From Brachyspira hyodysenteriae ATCC 27164 (lineage in GTDB: Bacteria > Spirochaetota > Brachyspiria > Brachyspirales > Brachyspiraceae), in assembly GCF_001676785.2 (NCBI RefSeq), contig NZ_CP015910.2:1364001-1428000 (forward strand): a stretch of DNA of 64,000 nucleotides. Reading direction: 5' to 3'. Positions 63,926-64,000 of this stretch are shown one piece after another. The position numbers and the translations under genes are program-made. Numbering within the stretch: the stretch's first letter is position 1; the number at the start of each line of letters is the position of its first letter. The notes beneath the pieces were generated by a model. It was given only the letters and a program-made list of their open reading frames with translations. It did not search any database and was not told the origin of the DNA.

Positions 63926-64000
63926 AATTTTCTCCAAAATGATCTAAATTAGAAATGGCTTATTATAATATTATTATCTGAACAAAAAAGCAAGTATCAT

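Overview
The window is a very AT-rich stretch with dense, short-spaced genes, purine-rich Shine-Dalgarno sites (AGGA/GGAG), several GTG/TTG starts and many lipoproteins with an -SC lipobox. Together with the protein types (kdgK, methyl-accepting protein, YaaR, TrhA/hemolysin III, MnmH, giant coiled-coil protein) this suggests an anaerobic gut spirochaete, most likely Brachyspira. The genus call is recognition, not a database search.
Layout. 1-3650 (+): the tail of 2-keto-3-deoxygluconate kinase, a small unknown gene, a ROK sugar kinase, then rpsB-tsf behind a long leader that ends in a terminator-like hairpin. 3681-8340 (-): an unusual three-gene operon (ATP-grasp fused to a decayed FMN-oxidase-like barrel; a membrane protein with a GGDEF-like domain lacking its signature; a TPR protein with a decayed Mrr-like nuclease domain). 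8711-14565 (+): a cytoplasmic sulfatase followed by a complete NitT/TauT-type ABC importer with two permeases and two complementary, asymmetric ATPases; a convergent LacI-type regulator follows. 15718-22590 (+): a type I restriction-modification locus (hsdM, hsdS, hsdR) with a HepT/MntA toxin-antitoxin pair between hsdM and hsdS and a GC-rich double hairpin between hsdS and hsdR. 22591-37664: mixed housekeeping and envelope genes (small lipoproteins, YggS, YaaR, TsaB, a chemoreceptor, MnmH, TrhA, a PSP1/RicT protein, TrpS, MltG, HisS, a duplicated periplasmic protein).
38122-61752: one monocistronic gene of 23.5 kb encodes a 7832-residue protein. It has a single N-terminal membrane anchor, then almost nothing but charged coiled coil, and a short helix-turn-helix-like tail. 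Its middle is built of about eight to nine long repeats of roughly 620-775 residues, each marked by a conserved FEDxWSD block, a SWKD block, a YIDEYL block and, in most units, an IPALF block holding the unit's main proline. Local growth has occurred in steps of 11 or 22 residues. As a continuous helix it could span about 1.2 micrometres. I regard this as the most remarkable object in the window. 61880-63925 (-): two tandem paralogous lipoproteins and dUTPase.
No tRNA, rRNA, CRISPR array, transposase or known riboswitch was recognised.
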